Shown one piece after another: positions 1-6,874 of a stretch of DNA of 15,739 nt. A model generated the notes under the pieces. That model did no database searches, had not been told where the DNA came from, and saw only the letters and a list, made by a program, of their open reading frames with translations. The DNA comes from CAYYAQ01 sp964469555. Its GTDB lineage: Bacteria > Planctomycetota > UBA1135 > UBA2386. Numbering within the stretch: the stretch's first letter is position 1; every line of letters begins with the position of its first letter. The DNA is taken from NCBI GenBank assembly GCA_964469555.1, contig CAYYAQ010000122.1, forward strand, positions 1 to 15,739, written 5' to 3'. A program made the position numbers and the translations under genes.

Positions 1-509
1 GCACCAGAGAATCAGGAGTCGGGCTCGTCGAGTTCTTCCTGGGTTCGACGGCGCTGGCAGTGGTGGTTCTTGGCACGGTCGGCGGATTGATGACGAGCCT
101 CAAGTTCACGATCGATACCAAGGACAAGAGCCTCGCCGAAGACGACGCGGTGCGCATCCGCGAGAAAGTGCGCGATGCCGCAGAGAGAGACTTCGAGTCC
201 GCGCTGCACACCTACGCTGCCAAGCAGATGAAGGGAACCGGCAACCGCCGCGTGCGGACCAGGATCATCCTCGACGAGACATGCTTCGATCCGCCGATCG
301 ACCTGAACGGCGACGGCGACTTCGGTGACGATGATCTCCGACCTATGCAGGTGAACGCCGCGTTCATCGAGACAAGAGTGTCGTGGGGCCGCAACAAGTC
401 GCTCACGACCATCGACCTCGTCCGGCGAACCTCGCCGCGACCGAAGAACGTCCGCACGAAACTACTCGCGCCCCGGTCGAGCAGCACGCCTGACGCGGGG
501 ACCCGGTAG
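1..509 (+). CDS. prepilin-like protein (type IV pilus / type II secretion minor pilin), 5' end outside window
   Basis: The frame is open from the first complete codon at position 3 to the TAG at 507-509, giving 168 visible residues; the start lies before the window. The visible N-terminus has the class III signal peptide pattern. A Gly is followed by a hydrophobic stretch (VGLVEFFLGSTALAVVVLG) with Glu at position +5 after the predicted prepilin-peptidase cut, as in type IV pilins and pseudopilins. The hydrophobic helix (about residues 6-30) is followed by a charged helix and a beta-rich C-terminal part containing an Asp/Asn/Gly-rich segment (DLNGDGDFGDDD, about residues 102-113). The end of the chain (VSWGRNKSLTTIDLVRRT) resembles the last strands of PilV/GspI-type minor pilins. 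It would sit in the inner membrane as a prepilin and join a pilus or pseudopilus. The next gene starts 7 bp downstream and is also pilin-like. An internal GTG at 60 would cut off the signal and is not the real start. The fold class is well supported; the exact subtype is not. Confidence 0.7.
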   Translation, partial: TRESGVGLVEFFLGSTALAVVVLGTVGGLMTSLKFTIDTKDKSLAEDDAVRIREKVRDAAERDFESALHTYAAKQMKGTGNRRVRTRIILDETCFDPPIDLNGDGDFGDDDLRPMQVNAAFIETRVSWGRNKSLTTIDLVRRTSPRPKNVRTKLLAPRSSSTPDAGTR

Positions 510-516
510 TCAGAAT

Positions 517-1893
517 ATGCAAAGAGGCAGAAACGGTATCAGCGTCTTCGCAGTGCTGTTTCCTGCCATCGTCTGCCTGGGTTTCGTCGAGTTCCTTCGC
601 CAGCCGAACACCTCGGCGGTCGAATCTGATCGCGAAACAAAACAACTCCGAGTCGCCGAAACCGGGCTCGAGAAGCTGGGCTATCATCTCGAAGCCGATC
701 CTCTCTGGGCGGTGAAGAACCTCGAAGGCTTCTCCGTCGACCCCATCACCCTGGAGTACGTCAGCACTGCGCCGGGTTCTCCCCGACTCCACGTCCGCTA
801 CTCCAGCGGTGGGTCTCCCTTCATCTTCGCGAACCGAGAAGACCCGCTCGAACGATGGGACTCGATCACGTTGGCTTCGGTCGTGCTCGTCGCGGGCCGG
901 GAACGCCGCGCCGTCGCGCGCTATCGCATGGAGGTTCGCGACACACTCGCCAACGCGATCGTCTGCACAGCTGGCGAAGCCGCGTTTGCGAACTCCGGTC
1001 GGCTGCGCGTCTTTGGTGGGATCCACGCGGGGCAAGAGGTCCGCGTCAGCGACGATGATCATCCCCTCGACACGCGATCCGCGAAGCTCTACTTCGACTC
1101 ATTCTCGGGCAGCATTTCTACGGGATTCGCCGGAGCGATGAAGGGATGTGCGCCATCGGCCCGGCTTTTCGATATCGACCGGTTCGAGGCTGTCGCGCGG
1201 GCCGGCGCGGGCCAGATATTCGAAGATCTCGCCTCATTCGCGCGGGCTTGCAACGACGCCAACGCTTCGAGGCGGTCACTGGAAGGGGTCATCGTGGTCC
1301 ACGTCGGTTCCAACCGCACCGGAGATCATCCCTCGATCGTCGCGAGGCAACCAAAGGCTGGCGAACATCAGATCGCCGACGGCATCCACATCCGCGGCAC
1401 CCTGCTGTTTCGTTTTCGCGGCGGCAAGCCGCACACCAACCGACTCTCGATCGACACGCCCCTCAACGTAAACGCGGCGGACCTGAGTCATTGGCAATCC
1501 GAAGACGAGAGCACGTACCCAACGGGCTACCCACCTACGTTCGCGGATTCACTGAAAGCACCGTGGAGCCGTTCGATCACACCGCGGTTCGAGTCGTTCA
1601 CGCCGCAGGACGGACTACCGGCGTTGATGGTCGACGCCGGCTCTCTGAGCATCCGAGGCGCGACGAATGTCTGCGGCACGATCTACGTCTCCTCGCATCT
1701 CCATCTAGCAAACGCGAGCGGTCGCACACTTTTCTTCCACGGATCCATGTTGGCGCGAGACGGAGTGACCGTCGAGAACGCACGGTCCGGACTCCTCGCA
1801 ATCCGCTTTGATCCCGGATCATTGGCGAAGCTTCAGACGAGGAACAACGCCGGAAAGGGTCTGACGCGAACCGGGTTCGCCATCCTCCGCTGA
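517..1893 (+). CDS. PilX-like minor pilin / pilus-assembly-associated protein (putative)
   Basis: 458 residues, ATG at 517, TGA at 1891-1893. A short basic N-terminus (MQRGRNG) precedes a single hydrophobic segment (about residues 8-26). An amphipathic stretch then ends with AETGLEKLGYHLE (about residues 48-60). This arrangement is that of PilX N-terminal proteins, where the hydrophobic helix continues into a conserved A-E-x-G/A-L helix. A Gly precedes the hydrophobic segment, but the usual Glu at +5 is absent, as in several PilX-like proteins. The remaining ~390 residues are beta-rich and lack a motif I recognise. The protein is longer than typical PilX (about 200 residues), so the C-terminal half is lineage-specific. 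It probably shares a transcript with the pilin-like gene ending 7 bp upstream and may act in the tip complex of a pilus or pseudopilus. No clear Shine-Dalgarno precedes the start, so translation may be coupled to the upstream gene. Confidence 0.5.
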   Translation: MQRGRNGISVFAVLFPAIVCLGFVEFLRQPNTSAVESDRETKQLRVAETGLEKLGYHLEADPLWAVKNLEGFSVDPITLEYVSTAPGSPRLHVRYSSGGSPFIFANREDPLERWDSITLASVVLVAGRERRAVARYRMEVRDTLANAIVCTAGEAAFANSGRLRVFGGIHAGQEVRVSDDDHPLDTRSAKLYFDSFSGSISTGFAGAMKGCAPSARLFDIDRFEAVARAGAGQIFEDLASFARACNDANASRRSLEGVIVVHVGSNRTGDHPSIVARQPKAGEHQIADGIHIRGTLLFRFRGGKPHTNRLSIDTPLNVNAADLSHWQSEDESTYPTGYPPTFADSLKAPWSRSITPRFESFTPQDGLPALMVDAGSLSIRGATNVCGTIYVSSHLHLANASGRTLFFHGSMLARDGVTVENARSGLLAIRFDPGSLAKLQTRNNAGKGLTRTGFAILR

Positions 1894-1920
1894 GGCTGGT
1901 CGGACGCGAGCCGGCTAGCC
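1894..1920 (+). terminator. candidate hairpin terminator after the pilin-like genes
   Basis: Immediately after the TGA of the plus-strand gene, GGCTGGTCGG (1894-1903) can pair with CCGGCTAGCC (1911-1920) as a 10-bp RNA stem with two G-U wobbles and a 7-nt loop. There is no clear U-tract. It lies between two converging genes and overlaps the stop codon of the minus-strand dehydrogenase gene (1915-1917). Confidence 0.4.
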
Positions 1921-3075
1921 AGCACTCAATCTGCCGGCGATCGCATCACCCACCGCGTTGCAACCCGAGGCATCCGCCTGGCCGACCAAGTCGTACGTCA
2001 GCACCTTGCCCTCGGTCAACTGCTGCCTGATGCTGTCACCGAGAGACGCGGCAGCTCGAGTCAGCCGCTCGTCGCCGTGTTTGCGACCGAGCCAATCGAG
2101 ACCTTCTTTCGTCGCAAACAACATCGCCATCGGGTTGGCCCGATCTTTCCCCGCGTGCTTCGGTGCGCTGCCGTGGATCGGCTCCATCATCGCGTGGTCA
2201 TCGCCAACGTTGCTTCCAGCAGCGAGCCCCATGCCACCCTGCAATACGCTGGCGAGATCCGTGCAGATGTCGCCGAACATGTTCGTCGTGACGAGCACGT
2301 TGTAGTACTCGGGCTTGCCGATGAGCCACTGCGTGAATGCGTCGACGATCGCGGTATCCGGCACGAGGTCCGGGTAGTCAGCGATCACGCGATGGAAGCA
2401 CCGCTGGAACATCATGCAACCCTTGAGCACGTTGTCCTTCGCGATCGAAGTCACGCGCTTGACTCCGTCATCGGGTGCGCCGCGATCGCGCGCCATCGCC
2501 AACTCGCAGGCGAATCGAACAACGCGTTCGGACGCGGTCCGCGTGATGATGCGCGTGTCCGTTGCGACTTCCTCGCGACCACCGCGGGCGAGGATCCCGC
2601 CGGTCGGAACGTAGAGTCCTTCCGTGTTTTCGCGGATGAACACCATGTCGACCTTGCCTTCCTGCCACACCTGGACCGGCTGCCCGTGGATGCGGTGGCG
2701 CACGTTTGGGTAGAGCTTCACCGGACGGACGTTCGCGTACAGATCGAGATTGGCACGGTTGCCGATCACCGGCGAGTAACCCGCCATGCGTCCGTCGGGG
2801 AACCGCACCGGGGCGCCGTTCCCGTCGGGATCGGGCCAGCCGACCGCCCCCAGGAGAATGAGGTCGCTCGCCGCGCAAGCCGCCTCGGCACCCTCCTCCC
2901 AGTCACTGCTACCGTGCTCGAGGTAGAACTTTCCGCCGCAGGCGAAGGTCTGGCGACGGAGTTCGACGCCGAAGTTCGCGCTGACGGCATCCAGGCATTT
3001 GAGCGCCTGGTCCATGACCTCCAGGCCGATGCCATCGCCGGGGAGGATCACCAGATCGTAGACATCCTTGCTCAT
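1915..3075 (-). CDS. isocitrate/isopropylmalate dehydrogenase family protein (beta-decarboxylating dehydrogenase)
   Basis: 386 residues, ATG at 3075-3073. The family of metal-dependent, NAD(P)-linked 2-hydroxyacid oxidative decarboxylases is clear. LPGDGIG lies at residues 11-17, an arginine-containing substrate loop around 102-123 ends in LDLYANVRPV, and FIRENTEGLYV (147-156) supplies the catalytic Tyr155. The catalytic Lys213 is in IAKDNVLK, NMFGDICTD (265-273) supplies metal-binding Asp residues, and EPIHGSAPKHAGKDRANP (298-315) is the nucleotide-binding loop. Length fits 3-isopropylmalate dehydrogenase (LeuB, ~360), tartrate dehydrogenase and short isocitrate dehydrogenases. The substrate cannot be fixed from sequence alone: the loop before LDLYANVRPV (SPVIGNRAN) is not the usual LeuB sequence, and the K-x-A-G-x-D pattern after HGSAP is closer to isocitrate dehydrogenase-type loops. 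No leuA, leuC or leuD is nearby. It lies 34 bp downstream of the lysine-rich membrane protein gene and may share its transcript. Confidence 0.88.
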   Translation of the reverse strand: MSKDVYDLVILPGDGIGLEVMDQALKCLDAVSANFGVELRRQTFACGGKFYLEHGSSDWEEGAEAACAASDLILLGAVGWPDPDGNGAPVRFPDGRMAGYSPVIGNRANLDLYANVRPVKLYPNVRHRIHGQPVQVWQEGKVDMVFIRENTEGLYVPTGGILARGGREEVATDTRIITRTASERVVRFACELAMARDRGAPDDGVKRVTSIAKDNVLKGCMMFQRCFHRVIADYPDLVPDTAIVDAFTQWLIGKPEYYNVLVTTNMFGDICTDLASVLQGGMGLAAGSNVGDDHAMMEPIHGSAPKHAGKDRANPMAMLFATKEGLDWLGRKHGDERLTRAAASLGDSIRQQLTEGKVLTYDLVGQADASGCNAVGDAIAGRLSAG

Positions 3076-3109
3076 TGGACGTCGAGTGTAGGGACGGAAC
3101 GCTCAGGCT

Positions 3110-3685
3110 CTATTTCTTTTGGCCATTGCCGGAGTTGGCCTTCTTCTTGGCCGCGTCCTTGGCTTTGTTGCGGGCCTCCCGCTCGTATCTCTCTTTCTCG
3201 AGCTTGGCCTCTATGGGATCGAGGGGAAGGGGTTTCGTCGGGTTGTAGACGCTGGTCACGGGCGCCATGCCCTTGAGGTGCGTGTGGTACTGGTTCTTCG
3301 TGATGGAGCGGCTGCCGTCCTCGTGGACGTACCACTCATCACCATCTTGGTCGGTCTCCTTGCTGACGATCGGACTCCAGGGACGATCAGCGGGCCAACC
3401 CAACTCCGGCGCGCCAAACGCGCCATTGAGGACGGGGATCGTGGAGCCGTCGGGCAGGAGCAGTTGATTGCTCGTCACCACTGGCTTGGGTTTCTTCTCC
3501 TTTTTCGGCGCCATCGTGGCCTTCAAGTCGGCCGGCGGCTTCTTGGCCGCCTCCTTGTTTGCCTCGATTGGCACGACGTCAGGTTGCTGCGAAGCGTCGC
3601 TGGATTCTGCTCCGCGAATAACCAAATAAGCTCCGGCGAAAACGATTCCGACAGCGGCGACTTGAATCAGGCGATGGGTTGACAT
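3110..3685 (-). CDS. lysine-rich single-pass membrane or secreted protein of unknown function
   Basis: 191 residues from the ATG at 3685-3683; stop complement at 3110-3112. A second in-frame ATG at 3724 would add 13 residues without improving the N-terminus. I chose the inner start because it places a short basic head (MSTHR) directly before a hydrophobic segment (about 7-23), the form of a signal anchor or signal peptide. What follows is a low-complexity Ala/Lys/Pro-rich linker (about 40-70) and a compact middle part (about 71-145) with LPDGSTIPVLNGAFGAPELG and an aromatic, acidic stretch (DQDGDEWYVHEDGSRS). The tail (about 157-191) is strongly charged, probably helical and Lys-rich (AKDAAKKKANSGNGQKK). 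I do not recognise the family. The layout suggests an inner-membrane anchor with a periplasmic domain. It is upstream of the dehydrogenase on the same strand, but that says little about its role. Confidence 0.7.
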   Translation of the reverse strand: MSTHRLIQVAAVGIVFAGAYLVIRGAESSDASQQPDVVPIEANKEAAKKPPADLKATMAPKKEKKPKPVVTSNQLLLPDGSTIPVLNGAFGAPELGWPADRPWSPIVSKETDQDGDEWYVHEDGSRSITKNQYHTHLKGMAPVTSVYNPTKPLPLDPIEAKLEKERYEREARNKAKDAAKKKANSGNGQKK

Positions 3686-3761
3686 GGGACCGATGGGTTG
3701 AGTGGTGCTAGCCGCTGGAAACATCCGATACTACCGAAGAAACGGCTTACAGCGGAACATT

Positions 3762-3872
3762 GTCCCGAGGCACACGCCAGAGACATTGCAAACTATACCA
3801 CTCTGTGGGCGCAGGGGATTCGCACACGGGGTACATTCTGGTAGCTTAGTAACGGTCCCAATGCCTCGGGAC
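3762..3872. repeat. 11-bp perfect inverted repeat in the divergent intergenic region
   Basis: GTCCCGAGGCA (3762-3772) and its exact reverse complement TGCCTCGGGAC (3862-3872) lie 89 bp apart in the 275-bp region between the minus-strand membrane protein gene and the plus-strand secreted protein gene. A related GCCTCGGA follows at about 3886-3893. The arms could be paired protein-binding sites or a long-range RNA structure in the leader of the secreted protein gene. I see no convincing -35/-10 pair elsewhere in this interval. Confidence 0.35.
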
Positions 3873-3960
3873 TCCCCTCGTGAAGCCTCGGAACAACAGA
3901 AACTAGAGTCCGGTGCTTCACCTACTCTCCAAAAACCACTCCTCAGGGATACCAACAACC

Positions 3961-5019
3961 ATGCGAATCCACCTATCGATTCTCGCTGTCGGCGCACTTT
4001 GCGTGGCAGTCACCGCACAGACGACCTACCAGCGCTGGGATATGCATCCAGGCCAAACGAGCTTCACGTCTCGTGGCAACATCGGCACCGGGACCGGGCA
4101 AATTTTCCAGGGCGTACACGCCTCCACGAACCGTGGCGTTCTGGGCACCCAGCGTGGAAGCAGCACTAGCTGCGCCATCGGGCGTGTCAACACGATCACG
4201 CAGGACCAGAACTGCTCGACCAGAGAGAAGTTCGGTTGGATCGTCCGCAGCGGCACCGACTCTGGCGGCCCGGGCACCGGTGCAGGCGCCATTCTCGGCA
4301 CCATCACGGGTCTTTCGCTCCCGAACAGCGCCAACACTGGCGCCTGCGCGTGGGGTCTGACCTCGACGCTCGCTCCGACCGCCAGGATCAAGGTCCCCGT
4401 CACGCGGATGTACGGCTACGGCTTGAGCCTCGGTCCTTCTCCCAACTGGACCATGGACGGCCAGTCGATCCACGCTTCGCGTAGCGCGGATTTCGCCGCC
4501 GCCAACACGCACCGCGTCCACGGTGCTGCTTCGCAAGAAGACCAGGGTTGGCAGATCGTCGGCGCCGCGACGGCAGCGTCGAACCCTTCGCAGAAGCGTA
4601 GCTGGCGCCTCAGCATCGACGGCGCCGACGTCGCCGTGATGAAGCTCCGCTGCGATGGCCGTCAGGGCTACGGCGGCTCCTACCCGGCCTCAAGCACGCC
4701 TTCCACCGCTCTCGCGTGGGACGCTCAGCTCAACGGCGGCTCGGGTAGCGGTGGCGCCGCTACGGTCGCCATCGTTGGCGCCAGCAGGAGTACCGGCAGC
4801 CCGATGCCGCCCTACCTCGCCCAGGGTAACTGCCTCTTCCTCAACGGTCCCTTCTTGTTTTTGTTTGGCCCAGCCGCGAGCGCCAGTGGCGTCGGCGTCG
4901 TTCCGCTCCTGCCGCTCATCCCCGCTACGGCTGCCGGCGCGGGCACGTTCCACCTGCAGGGTGCGCTCGGCCTCGCTAGCGGCGTCAAGATGACGAACTC
5001 CCAGTCCGTCACCCCATAG
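3961..5019 (+). CDS. secreted protein of unknown function, paralogue A
   Basis: 352 residues from the ATG at 3961. An upstream in-frame ATG at 3913 would put 16 extra residues before the signal peptide. The inner start is preferred because the paralogue at 5714 begins with the same MRIHLSILA. Residues 1-20 form a Sec signal peptide with a likely cut after Val-Thr-Ala-Gln. The mature part is rich in Gly, Ala, Ser and Thr, without Lys-rich patches or membrane helices. Segments shared with paralogue B are TSFTSRG (33-39), ITQDQNC (79-85), LPNSANTGACAWG (120-132), SPNWTMDG (160-167), QIVGAA (198-203), STALAWDAQL (248-257), SGGAATV (263-269) and LFGPAA (301-306). Two shared cysteines (85 and 129) could form a disulfide. 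I recognise no known domain. An AGGGAT about 13 bases before the start is at best a weak ribosome site. A strong hairpin terminator follows 40 bp after the stop. Confidence 0.85.
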   Translation: MRIHLSILAVGALCVAVTAQTTYQRWDMHPGQTSFTSRGNIGTGTGQIFQGVHASTNRGVLGTQRGSSTSCAIGRVNTITQDQNCSTREKFGWIVRSGTDSGGPGTGAGAILGTITGLSLPNSANTGACAWGLTSTLAPTARIKVPVTRMYGYGLSLGPSPNWTMDGQSIHASRSADFAAANTHRVHGAASQEDQGWQIVGAATAASNPSQKRSWRLSIDGADVAVMKLRCDGRQGYGGSYPASSTPSTALAWDAQLNGGSGSGGAATVAIVGASRSTGSPMPPYLAQGNCLFLNGPFLFLFGPAASASGVGVVPLLPLIPATAAGAGTFHLQGALGLASGVKMTNSQSVTP

Positions 5020-5059
5020 CGCGCACGATCATCCGTCTAGCGACGGATACCCAACAAGC

Positions 5060-5097
5060 GAAAGAGGCCTCTCGGCGTGAGTCGAGAGGCCTCTTTC
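5060..5097 (+). terminator. perfect 15-bp hairpin terminator after paralogue A
   Basis: GAAAGAGGCCTCTCG (5060-5074) pairs perfectly with CGAGAGGCCTCTTTC (5083-5097) around an 8-nt loop (GCGTGAGT). The A-rich left foot and T-rich right foot make it usable in both directions. A smaller 6-bp stem (ATCCGT 5031-5036 / ACGGAT 5043-5048) sits just before it. The whole element recurs in eroded form near 5400 and 5540. Confidence 0.8.
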
Positions 5098-5134
5098 CAC
5101 GTACGCGCTCTCGCCCGAGGGGGTTCGCGCGTCC

Positions 5135-5359
5135 GCGGCCTCGACGCCGCCCTTCCTCGCCGAGCACAACCGCGTCTACCTCGGCGATCCGTTCCTGCTG
5201 CTCTTTGGCCCGGCCGCGAGCACCCGTGGCGTCGCCGTCGTTCCGATCCTGCCGTTCGTCCCCGCTTCGACTTCCGGCGTGGGCACGTTCCACCTGCAGG
5301 ATACGCTTGGCACCTCTTCCGGCATCAAGCTGACGGACTCCCAGTCCGTCGTTCCGTAA
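5135..5359 (+). pseudogene. C-terminal fragment of a third copy of the paralogue A/B secreted protein
   Basis: An open frame without a usable start runs from the stop at 5078-5080 to the TAA at 5357-5359. Its last ~75 codons closely match the C-terminus of paralogue A. Shared elements include LLLFGPAAS against LFLFGPAAS, GVAVVPILPFVP against GVGVVPLLPLIP, GTFHLQ in both, and LTDSQSVVP-stop against MTNSQSVTP-stop. At DNA level long stretches are the same (for example around the GGCACGTTCCACCTGCAG at about 5281-5298). There is no signal peptide and no N-terminal three quarters. The fragment begins about 40 bp after the paralogue A terminator, so it looks like the remainder of a tandem copy that lost its 5' portion by deletion. 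It is unlikely to be translated. Confidence 0.85.
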
Positions 5360-5396
5360 CGCGCAGGATCACCCGTCGACTAACGGATACTCTCGC

Positions 5397-5443
5397 AAGC
5401 GGAAGAGACCTCACCGCGATGAGTGGCTAGAAGACCTCTTTCC
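5397..5443 (+). terminator. degenerate copy of the paralogue A terminator
   Basis: After the pseudogene stop the sequence follows the downstream region of paralogue A again: GCGCA-GATCA, then CCGTC, ACGGATAC and AAGCG-GAAGAG. The hairpin is imperfect. GGAAGAG (5401-5407) can pair with CTCTTTCC (about 5436-5443) with one bulged base, while the middle of the stem has lost pairing. It is homologous to 5060-5097 by position and sequence. Confidence 0.6.
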
Positions 5444-5499
5444 TATGCGGCGGAAGCACCGTTACCGTCCGCTCATTGACGCTTGCGGAGGACGCGATC

Positions 5500-5580
5500 A
5501 TTGCGTGATGCCCGTTACCCGACGGATATTCTCGCGAGCGAAAGAAGTGTTCCACGCGATTCGATTCACTTCTCACTTCG
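5500..5580 (+). repeat. third, most eroded copy of the 3'-flanking hairpin region
   Basis: The order of elements after the two earlier gene ends appears once more without any coding remnant: GCGTGATGCCCGT, then ACGGATATTCTCGCGAGCGAAAGA, aligned with ACGGATACTCTCGCAAGCGGAAGA of the second copy. A 7-bp stem AGAAGTG (5543-5549) / CACTTCT (5567-5573) around a 17-nt loop replaces the long hairpin. The stretch 5444-5499 between the copies contains no gene and nothing I can identify. Confidence 0.5.
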
Positions 5581-5603
5581 CACAGCCTCACTTGTCCTAG
5601 GGG

Positions 5604-5633
5604 TTGTAGCGCCGCGCACTAGCCACTTATGAT
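5604..5633 (+). promoter_or_regulatory. candidate sigma70-type promoter for paralogue B
   Basis: TTGTAG (5604-5609) and TATGAT (5628-5633) are separated by 18 bp, close to the TTGACA/TATAAT consensus. They lie about 80 bp before the paralogue B start and after the last terminator-like remnant. Transcription would start near 5640. Confidence 0.5.
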
Positions 5634-5644
5634 AGGCTCCGTGT

Positions 5645-5676
5645 GTTGTCCCCCCCAAAAGTAGTGGGGCAACTAC
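5645..5676 (+). promoter_or_regulatory. two mutually exclusive leader hairpins before paralogue B
   Basis: In the predicted 5' untranslated region GTTG-T-CCCC (5645-5653) can pair with GGGGCAAC (5666-5673), with one bulged T. Alternatively GTAGT (5661-5665) can pair with ACTAC (5672-5676) around GGGGCA. The two structures share bases 5666-5673 and cannot form together. Whether they regulate anything is unknown. Confidence 0.25.
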
Positions 5677-5713
5677 GTCCCTCCTACGAAACAAAGACAA
5701 CATCATAGATACT

Positions 5714-6817
5714 ATGCGAATCCACCTATCAATCCTGGCCATGGCGCTCTTCGCTTCCACGGTCGTCGCCCAAAATCAAGAGTTCGGCCTGGAAGGCTAC
5801 CAAACGAGCTTCACCTCTCGTGGCGGTGTCGGCTCCGGAACCGGCGAAGTCCACCAGGGCTTCCACTCAAGCCACTGGCGCGGTCTCGCGGAAAACAATG
5901 GCAACAGCGCCAGCCCGACGGCCGAGCTCACGCAGTTGCGCATCATCACGCAGGACCAAAACTGCGCGACCAAGGAACTGTGGGACTTCGTCGTCCGCGG
6001 CGGCGAAGACTCGACCGGCCCGGCCGGCGGCCCCGCAGCCATTCTCGGTGAGTTGACCGGCCTCGGTCTCCCGAACTCGGCAACCAATGGTGCCTGCGCG
6101 TGGGGTATCACCTACACGTTGGCAGCCACGGCCCGCATCCCGGTGCCTGTCTCGCCTGCTTCAGCAACGGATGACAACTTCTGGTCCCTGGGCTGTCGCT
6201 TCTCGGCATCCCCGAACTGGACCATGGACGGTCACTCGAACCACACGACGTTCGCCTGGGGCGCACGCTCGCACGCCAACTCCTGGATCTCAAAGCTCGG
6301 TGATCCGGAACACGCCTGGCAGATCATCGGCGCCTCGACGGTTGCAAACAACCCCGGTAGCGGTCGCACGTGGCGCAAGTATGGTCGGACCAACGGCGTG
6401 ACGATGGTCCTCGGCTGCGGCATCAACGGTCAGGGTGGCTACGGCATGGGCGGCATGTTCCCGATGGACAGCACCGCCAGCACCGCGCTCTCCTTCCAGG
6501 CGAAGCTTCGCGGCGGCGCCAGCATGAGCGGCGCAGCGACCGTCGTAGCGATGTCGTTGATCCCGACGTCCGGTGGCGGTTGGTTCCCGATCGTCCTTCC
6601 TCTCGGAACTAGTGCGAGACTGTACATGGCCACCGCCGGCATGCTCCTATTCTTCGGTCCGGCAGCGGATGGTTCTGGACAAGCAATCGTTCCGTTGTTC
6701 CCGTTCGTCCCAAACCTCGGCAATACAACGATGGCGACGTTCCCGCTCCAGGGTGCAATGGATACCGTGGCGACCGGACTTCGCCTCTCGAACGCCTGTG
6801 CAACCACGCCGAAGTAG
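5714..6817 (+). CDS. secreted protein of unknown function, paralogue B
   Basis: 367 residues, ATG at 5714, TAG at 6815-6817. It has a signal peptide (1-20, ending in Val-Val-Ala-Gln) whose first nine residues are the same as in paralogue A. The shared segments occur in the same order: GYQTSFTSRG (28-37), ITQDQNC (78-84), LPNSATNGACAWG (119-131), SPNWTMDG (166-173), QIIGAST (203-209), STALSFQAKLRGGASMSGAATVV (split across 256-278) and LLFFGPAA (311-318). The main differences are a longer middle loop (about 148-165) and a different C-terminal tail that ends NACATTPK. No catalytic motif or known domain is visible; Gly-rich beta structure is likely. The stretch before the start is A-rich without a Shine-Dalgarno. 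It has its own candidate promoter and is closed by two hairpins, so it is probably monocistronic and independent of paralogue A. Confidence 0.87.
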   Translation: MRIHLSILAMALFASTVVAQNQEFGLEGYQTSFTSRGGVGSGTGEVHQGFHSSHWRGLAENNGNSASPTAELTQLRIITQDQNCATKELWDFVVRGGEDSTGPAGGPAAILGELTGLGLPNSATNGACAWGITYTLAATARIPVPVSPASATDDNFWSLGCRFSASPNWTMDGHSNHTTFAWGARSHANSWISKLGDPEHAWQIIGASTVANNPGSGRTWRKYGRTNGVTMVLGCGINGQGGYGMGGMFPMDSTASTALSFQAKLRGGASMSGAATVVAMSLIPTSGGGWFPIVLPLGTSARLYMATAGMLLFFGPAADGSGQAIVPLFPFVPNLGNTTMATFPLQGAMDTVATGLRLSNACATTPK

Positions 6818-6836
6818 GCGTTCGTCACCTCGCGCT

Positions 6837-6862
6837 TTCCTCAGCAGTGATCTGCTGAGGAA
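6837..6862. terminator. 11-bp hairpin after paralogue B
   Basis: TTCCTCAGCAG (6837-6847) pairs perfectly with CTGCTGAGGAA (6852-6862) around a 4-nt loop (TGAT). It is 19 bp after the stop of paralogue B and lies between converging genes. Confidence 0.65.
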
Positions 6863-6874
6863 GGTGTGACCAGG

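Noticed and set aside
2077..3276. A 399-codon open frame on the plus strand
   Set aside because: It is antisense to the dehydrogenase gene, which has every family motif. The translation shows no recognisable domain.
3913..3960. Upstream start for paralogue A adding 16 residues
   Set aside because: The paralogue begins at the equivalent MRIHLSILA, and the extension would place a non-hydrophobic segment before the signal peptide.
5077..5430. A 117-codon open frame over the pseudogene
   Set aside because: It is in a different frame from the homologous C-terminal fragment and gives an Arg-rich translation unlike the family.
5444..5499. Possible small gene or RNA between the second and third terminator copies
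   Set aside because: There is no open frame with a start, no stable stem and no promoter-like element; it is most simply decayed flanking sequence.
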